This document shows positions 57,275-64,000 of a stretch of DNA of 64,000 bases, in pieces. The first letter of the stretch is position 1; each line of letters begins with the position of its first letter. The stretch lies in assembly GCA_025667525.1 (NCBI GenBank), contig JANFOE010002240.1, positions 1-64,000 on the forward strand, in the 5' to 3' direction. The position numbers and the translations under genes were made by a program. The stretch is from Glebionis coronaria. Lineage: Eukaryota > Streptophyta > Magnoliopsida > Asterales > Asteraceae. Under the pieces are notes generated by a model. The model had not been told where the DNA came from. It ran no database searches and saw only the letters and a program-made list of their open reading frames with translations.

Positions 57275-60200
57275 TTTAAGTACACCAACTCTCATAGAGT
57301 GGGTTTTCAAAGTTCATATCCTTTCTGTAGTTCCTGATGAAATAATCAACAAGTTGTGAAGTATGCGCCAAACTATGGATAGCACTATTCATAAACATGT
57401 ATTTCCAAGATTATACAATCCAGTCAAACCCAAGCTATGTGCATGCCAGAACTAGTAGTAGATGGTGCTTGACCAATTCTGACATATGAGTTGCCTCTAT
57501 CTGAGTGTCCCTTCACCTTCATTGGGACATTCATGTCATCAATTGCCATCCCATTTTCTTCTCGTGTTATATTATTATATAATCCATAAACTTGAAACTC
57601 CAATAAAATCTATAGTGCAGTAAATAAGGAAAATTAGCATTGTGTTGTAGAAAAGTGCCGTGTAGAAAAGTAACTACCTCTGCATTCACTTGTCAAGACT
57701 TATCATATGACATACTTCCTTGAAGAAAAAATTGGTTCTTTGTCTAGAAAGGTCCGAAATCTTCAACTACAAAATATATGAAGTCGTTTAATAAATACCC
57801 ACACGGGAAAGCACATATGAGAAAAGTTCAGATGCCAAAACTCACTTACAACACCAGACTTCACTGAAAATATTGTGTAGGACTTTTTAAATGCTCCAAT
57901 CATATTGCCCTGAATAACATACACCAAACACATATAAGAATATTATTCAAACCATATACTCGTAATCGGTAAAATTTACTATACCATGAGAGTAACAAAA
58001 TACCTTTTGGCTAATTGTTACAATTAATGACGTTGTCCCTCTGGAAATTGAAAGACAGATTGCAACAAAAACAAGTCTGCTTTATTATTCTTCTATCGCA
58101 GCAAAATTTCCATCATTTTTCGTCTCATAATGCCTGCATAACAGACCATATTATTATACAAAAATAGTATAGATCATAAAGAAGTCGACGGGTCACCAGA
58201 TGCATAAAAGTCACATGAACTCCTCATGCATTGCAGATAAAGCACATGTTAGAAAAATGTATTTTGGGAATATAAGACTAAAAGAATGCACATGTCTATA
58301 GTATTTTTCGTAGCATGTTTAAGCCCCTTGTTGTGTATAAGAATACATCAGTAGTAAAGAATCAAGTCAGCATAAAGAAATGAGGCTAAACAAATATGAA
58401 CCCTAATATACCTGATCAAGCAACAACTACTCTATTTAGCAACTACACCATCGACTCATCGAGTCTTAGTTTTATGCATATTTTTACGTCGCTTACTTCT
58501 GTAGTTACTCACTAGTTCTCATAACTGTTTCGAAGGCCTCCCCTTCTTGAAAAGCTTCGATTTCGACACACAATATTATGGGCACGCCCAATTGGTATAA
58601 ACTGAGATTGGTTTTTATAGTTAGGTCTTTATGTCAAAATCGAAACCGAACTAAAAGTTCAGTTATTTTAAAAATAAAAACGCAAACCATCTGTTTGTAG
58701 TTCTATTTGGTTATTATGGTTCAGTTTTTCCGGTTTTCGGTTTCTGTTTTTTGTTTTTTTACTCACTCCCACGAAAAAACAGTGAAACAACACTTACGGC
58801 CAGCAATATGTAACATCATCTTTGTTGAACTGCATACCCCACAATTACCAAATCATATGTCGTAAGTGTAACAAATAGAAATTAGATACGGGAGCCTAAG
58901 AAATGCACATAAAAAATCCAACCTTCATCCAGATCAACAGGGCAACAGTTAAAAACTATAACCTTATCACAAAATTTCACATCATATTTCCTCTCGTATG
59001 GTGACATAAAAGAACTTAAAAAGCGTACATCCTGAAGAAATCGTTAATCATCCTTTTCACATCGGCATAATCCTATTTAAGAGTTCCTGCAATAATCACT
59101 GTTAGAGAAACATATGAAAACTAAAACAGGGTGGAATGTGAAAAAAATGCGACACTAATAACCTATGAAAGCAGACTTGAATTTTATTGTGCCACTTCTT
59201 CGGCATCAATACAGAGGAAATACACACTTGAATAATGATGAAGTTTCAATCGATATATACCGAATACTAGAACACAAACACATGATTCAGAAACACCATT
59301 AACGAAAACCACAATAACATCTTGGATTCCCAACAAGTCACATCAATGCCTGTAGTATCATATCTCGAAAACCAAAGTAACAACCACGCTTGGATTCCTA
59401 ACATCTATGCCCAAAACTAAACTATAAAAATCTTTTCATTCTCTTAGTTTGAAAGATTTCACTGCTATATGCACCATTAAACCAGAACATCTGCACCTAT
59501 AAAACCTTGGTTAAATTTGAAACTGCAAGAGCTTATTTAAATATCTATAGTATCCAACAAACTATAAAAAAATATCCTAACAATTATTATTCTAGACGTC
59601 CTTTCACATCTTATGCAAGTTGCGGTGTTTTCGTCAATTGCACACACAACCAAACTCTTAGTTCAAATTAGAGTCATTATCACAGCCACAAGTGCTTGAT
59701 TGATCATGAATAGCTTTATTAAAAACCCATAAAGAAAATCTTTAACATAAAATAAAACATATGCACCACTAACATAAATCTGATAAGAAGCGAAAATAAC
59801 CACACAGGTCTAATGTTTTCTACCTTTATGAGATGGCGGATACGTCTTCTTCACTGATAGTGCGATGACTTTTCTTATTTGATGGATCATTCATTTTTGA
59901 TTGATGGTTAGTCCTCCCATTGTACTACCACCGAATGGCATCTTAAATCAACCAAGCCTGTAATTACATATTATGGTAAAACTTGCAACCAATCTAAAAA
60001 ATAGTGGTACTTAAGAGTTTTTTATATTTTTAGCTTTGGGTGAGAAAAATAGTTTGAGAAATTGATTGAGAAAGTAGGAAAAGATTAATTTGGTGGAAAT
60101 AATTTTTGGAGGGGCGGGAATAGTTTAACCTAAAAATTCATTTCGGAGGTGGTTGAAGCTTTTTATTAGATTTATATCGTTTCAATAAATACCAATTCGA

Positions 60201-61900
60201 TTGCTAGTCAGATCATGCAGTGAAAATGGAATACATGTCATAGCCAACAATGTTCTACATACAAAACACGAGACCATACTACACATAATAACCCAAACAT
60301 CTCACTAACAAAGCACACACTCACACAGACACGGAAAATTACCTAAAAATAAGGTCAGCTAATTCAATTATGTTCATGCAGACTTATATCCATGTTCACT
60401 ACACTTTGAAGATACATTTTTTACTTATTCATGCATACTTCTTTGTTCACATCGTACACCTTAAAACGACATGCTACAACTCCAAATGTGTCTTAATGTA
60501 TAGTACGTGAATATGTGATGCAACTTCATTCTAAGTTTGAACCATATATAGCAAATAGAAACAACTTCAGACTATATATGAACCAACTCCAAATATGTCC
60601 TATTATATTTGTTATACAACTTTTTTTTAACTTTTAACCATAACAAATGGCATAAATCAAGCTGACACTTTAGCACTTTACATCTTGCTCGAGCAACTAA
60701 GAGTTTTTAACATATGACATTTAGTCTAATGAAATAACAAGTTGACAACACAAATGGCATTTAGTCCAATGAGAATAGTGATACAACCTTACAATTTAGA
60801 TGGCATTTAGTCTAATGAAACAACGATACTACCATACAAGTTACAGTCCAACATTGTTTGTCAAACTAAAAAGAGTTTGTCACACTATCACACTAGCAAA
60901 TAATACTTTTCATAGTCTCACATGAACTACATTATTTGTCACAGAAACAATATCAATAACTTATGATATCCTACATATTTTGTGTCCAAAACTACTTTAT
61001 ATAAGAAGGAACATGAATCGTATCAAAACCACTTGAATGACTAGCAGTATTACAGTAGCATATGACCTAGCTGGCCTAACACACTAGCAAACTAAACAAG
61101 TCATTTAGAAACTACTTGAATGTTTAACAGTAACCTAAGACCCTTTGGCCTAACCCAATAGCAAAATAAACAAGACCCAAGGTTTGTTTAGTTCTGCTTT
61201 CAACACTAGCAAAAAAACAAGGCCTGTTTGTTTCGGTCGATCATGTTTATGGGTTTTTGTCGGTTTTGGACTAAATCAACCGAGACAAAAAAACCATAAA
61301 ATGGAAACGAGACTGGGCCAAAGGTTCATCAGTCTGTTTTGATTTGTGTTAGGTCGGTCTAATTTTTAGGTTCGACCGAGTTTTAGATCTGCCATGCTCA
61401 ACCTTAGTCTTATATACCCTCAATTATGAAAGCAAGATGAATAGCAATACCTATTCAATCAAGGAACATAATTTGTTTCCAAGAGAACAAATTATAAAAG
61501 CATCTACAAGATCTTGCAAACCTGAATCTGCCCAGAATCTTTAATTTGAAGATATTATATATGAATAAAGCTATGAGGAGTATATATAAACAAATATAAT
61601 ATGTAAAATGGGTCAATTTGAATAAAATAGATCCCTAATTTTGGGATACTAGTTTCAGATGTCATAAAGCTTTGGCAAATGGGAATCGATAGAGATATGC
61701 AATCAAATCTAATATATAAGAAGATTTTCACATACCTTATAACTAAAGGATTAGATTAAGGAGAAACCAATTTTCGGTGGCCTGGATCTGTAAGTGAAAA
61801 AGATTTTAGAATTTTTTGTTGGTGTTGAAGTAGTTTTAAGTTTAGGTAAAAAAAAGGTCGGCAGCAAAATAAAAAACTAGGCGGAATATTAGTTTTTGTT
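57275..61900. other. CACTA interior without recognised genes
   Basis: AT-rich, no long ORF on either strand. 57430-57590 on the minus strand can be read as GMAIDDMNVPMKVKGHSDRG and then SYVRIGQAPSTTSSGMH, which may be an exon remnant of a transposase or a second captured gene; I cannot identify it. Confidence 0.5.
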
Positions 61901-61919
61901 AAAATTTTTGGAAATTAGT

Positions 61920-62105
61920 TTTCACCAAATGTTGCAACACTTTTTTAATGTGTTAAACATACTCTTGAACTACTTGCAACACTTCAACTAAAGTGTCATT
62001 TTTGATATTAACACGCAACACTTATTTTAAAAATGTTGTCTTTTCACTAATTTTGTGACAAATGCAACACATTTGAAAGTGTTACATGTAAAATGTTACA
62101 TTAGG
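61920..62105. repeat. CACTA right subterminal repeats
   Basis: Motifs such as ttgcaacactttt (61934), gcaacacttcaac (61976), gcaacactta...aatgttgtc and gcaacacatttgaaagtgtta mirror the left end. Confidence 0.8.
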
Positions 62106-62125
62106 CCTATTTTGTTGTAGTTATC

Positions 62126-64000
62126 AAGAAAGCAATAGTACTCATTTCCCGCTAAGCGTTCAAGCATTTGGTCCATAAAAGGCAATGGGAAGTGATATTT
62201 TCTAGTAGCCTCATTAAGCTTCCTATAATCAATACAAACTCTCCAACCGGTAACTAGTCTCGTAGGAATAAGCTCATTGTTCTCATTGGGTACTACGGTG
62301 ATTCCACACTTTTTTGGAACACAATGTACCGGGCTAACCCATGGAGAGTCGGAAATGGGGTAAATCATGCCCGCATCAAGGGGTTTGATAACTTCCTTTT
62401 AATGACCTCGTGGATTTTAGGGTTAACTCTTCTTTGCCTTTGAATGGCGGGTTTGTAATCATCCTCCATAAGGATTTTGTGTGTACAAAAATGTGGATCA
62501 ATTCCCCTTATGTCGGATATTTTCCATGCTAAGGCTTGCTTATGTTTCTTAAGGACTTCTATGAGTTTCTCTTTCACATCCTCTTTCAACTCTTTAGCAA
62601 TGATCACGGGTAATTGGTCTTTTCCCTCTAAGAAAGCATACTCTAGGTGGGATGGAATGTCCTTAAGTTCAAGTGGAGGTGGACTCTCTATGGAAGGTTT
62701 AACTATGGATGGATCATCATTGGTTACTTCTTGTGGAATAGGTGAAGGAATGGGGTCCTCATTGATCAACTTTTGGATAGTGAGAATATCTTCTTCCCAA
62801 TTGATGGGAGAATCATCATTACCAAGAAAGTTGGACTCAAATTCCTCCAAGAGGAAATCACTCCCTCCAAAAGGTGTTAAGGAGAGAGCAATTGAGGCCA
62901 CGGTTTCAACATGAGGCATATCCTCACTATTACTCTTGCAAGCGTCATGAAAATGCTCATCACACACCTCATCTAGCACATCAACTATGTTAATGGTCTC
63001 ACAAGGTTTAGACTCCTTAATCTCTTTCCTATCACACACTTTCCCTAACTTAAACACCACTTTCTCATCCTCAACTCTCATAATTAGTTCTCCCTCCGCC
63101 ACATCTATTAAAGTACGAACCGTTCTCAAAAACGGTCTACCAACAATCAAGGGAACTTTAGGGTCCATGTCATAATCAACCACTACAAAGTCGGCCGGAA
63201 AGGTAAACTTATCCACACCTACAAACACATCCTCCGCGATACCTACCGGGTAAGCTATGTTACGGTTGGCTAACTCAAGTGTCATCCTAGTGGGAGTGAG
63301 CTCGGGAAGAGAGAGTTTTTTCCAAACCGATAAAGGCATGAGGTTTATGCTTGCCCCTAGATCCGCCAAATCCATGCAGTTTTCCACCCCGGGAAAATTA
63401 CAAGGTATCAAAAAGCGCCCTGGATCTCCAAGTTTTGTTGGCAAGGTTTTAAGTAACACAGCGGAACAATTTTCATTAAGGGATGTGTTGGGCAAATCAA
63501 CCAATTTTTCCTTGTTGGAGAGTAGATCCTTGAACATCTTAGCAAATTTTGGCATGTAAGCAAGAGCTTCCGCACAGGAGATGTTTATGTTGAGTTGCTT
63601 GAACATCCTTAAGAAATTTGAGACTTGTATATCATCCTTGTTCTTTAACTTGTCCTTTTTCAATCTTGAAGGGTAAGGAAGATTTAGTTTAGGTGTAGGT
63701 GTTGTAGGTGTTGTAGTGGAAGATTTGTATTTGTTAGCTTCTTCATTAGGAGTTGTGGAAGATAAAGGAGAAGTGGGAATAGGTTGAGAAGGTGTGGTTG
63801 ATGAAGTAGGAAAGTTTGGATATGGTGAAGTAGATGTAGAAGGCTTATCACATGTGGGAACCAAAGTGGATTTAACCATAGAAGGTGTAGGAGGTGAAGG
63901 ATCATTTGTTGTTTTTCCACTTCTTGTTGTAATAGCATTGACATTTGCCCTTGGGTTTGTTTGTGTGTTAGATGGTAATGCCCCTTGTTGTCTTTGATTA
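62126..64000 (-). pseudogene. Athila-2 Pol, 5' part: protease and RT start (runs off the window)
   Basis: On the minus strand the frame is open from beyond 64000 (SNTQTNPR...ITTRSGK) through the Pro/Thr/Ser-rich linker, the aspartic protease (DLGASINLMP, LIVGRPFLRT) and the pre-RT segment (HKILMEDDYKP, RRVNPKIHEVIK). A one-base loss near 62397 ends it at 62365; the next frame gives MIYPISDSPWVSPVHCVPKK and VCIDYRKLNEATRK up to YYCFLD at 62126, where the CACTA element is inserted. Similar throughout to Athila-1 but clearly diverged. The gag end and 5' LTR are outside the window. Confidence 0.92.

Larger units (their letters stand above)
56370..62122. mobile_element. CACTA-type DNA transposon (5.75 kb) inside Athila-2 RT
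   Basis: It starts CACTACTACAAAAC and ends TTTTGTTGTAGTT (one base off the expected GTAGTG), with ATC duplicated (56367-56369, 62123-62125). Removing it joins the RT text at LD|GFSGYF, so the boundaries are sound. Both ends have dense subterminal gcaacacttt/aaagtgttgc motifs. No transposase ORF is left, so it is non-autonomous. It carries a host dirigent-gene fragment. Confidence 0.88.
8400..64000 (-). mobile_element. Athila-2: old Ty3/gypsy element hosting all the other insertions
   Basis: Its pieces, in plus coordinates, are the 3' LTR (to 9781), 3' untranslated DNA (9782-10316, 22646-23443, 53341-54009) and pol (54010-56369, 62126-64000). Continuity is shown by sequence: the minus strand of 53341 onward joined to the minus strand just left of 23444 matches the Athila-1 3' region (tgacatattaggcccg...ttgactcaacccga...ctagctagtatccttaaccatgta). 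The intervening blocks are copia-1, Athila-1 and a CACTA element, each with target duplications. Its own gag and 5' LTR are beyond the window. Confidence 0.85.

Overview
This is plant nuclear DNA, AT-rich and packed with retrotransposons. No intact host gene is visible. The Ty1/copia integrase-RT and the Ty3/gypsy Athila polyproteins closely resemble, from memory, those that dominate daisy-family genomes (Asteraceae, e.g. Tanacetum/Artemisia). That assignment is inference; I ran no search.

Layout. (1) 1-5638: broken exons of three unrelated host genes, all on the + strand and some still with introns: ribosomal protein eS12, a dynamin-related protein 1-like gene, and a plasma-membrane H+-ATPase. 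They lie upstream of a Helitron-type 3' end (stem-loop plus CTAA|T at 5608-5639), which suggests a gene-capturing Helitron. A solo LTR with a perfect 5-bp target duplication sits in the H+-ATPase intron. (2) 6040-6464: a small CACTA-type element. (3) About 8.4 kb to the window end: one old, decayed Athila element on the minus strand (Athila-2, 3' LTR ending at 9781, gag end beyond 64000) that hosts everything else.

Nesting, each step supported by direct repeats. Inserted into Athila-2: copia-1 (10317-22640, TSD gtccg), Athila-1 (23444-53335, TSD gtatc) and a CACTA element (56370-62122, TSD atc) carrying a dirigent-gene fragment. Inside Athila-1: a Ty3/gypsy element with 3.2-kb LTRs (30835-49812, TSD attcc). 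Inside the right LTR of that element: copia-2 (39260-47931, TSD gttac), whose two 323-bp LTRs look identical and which is therefore the youngest.

How the parts relate. Copia-1 and copia-2 share about 3-4 kb of non-coding 3' sequence that begins with a tandem array of three-hairpin units, whose stems change in a compensatory way while a 7-nt loop stays constant. Copia-1 has lost the end of its RT and all of RNase H. Copia-2 has no protease, integrase or RT at all, only one intact 735-codon reading frame, yet it moved recently; it must have used proteins supplied in trans. Copia-1, copia-2 and the unrelated Athila-1 LTR all carry arrays of a TTCCG-N-N-TAG-like short repeat. These two structured/repeated elements are the best candidates for something undescribed in the window.
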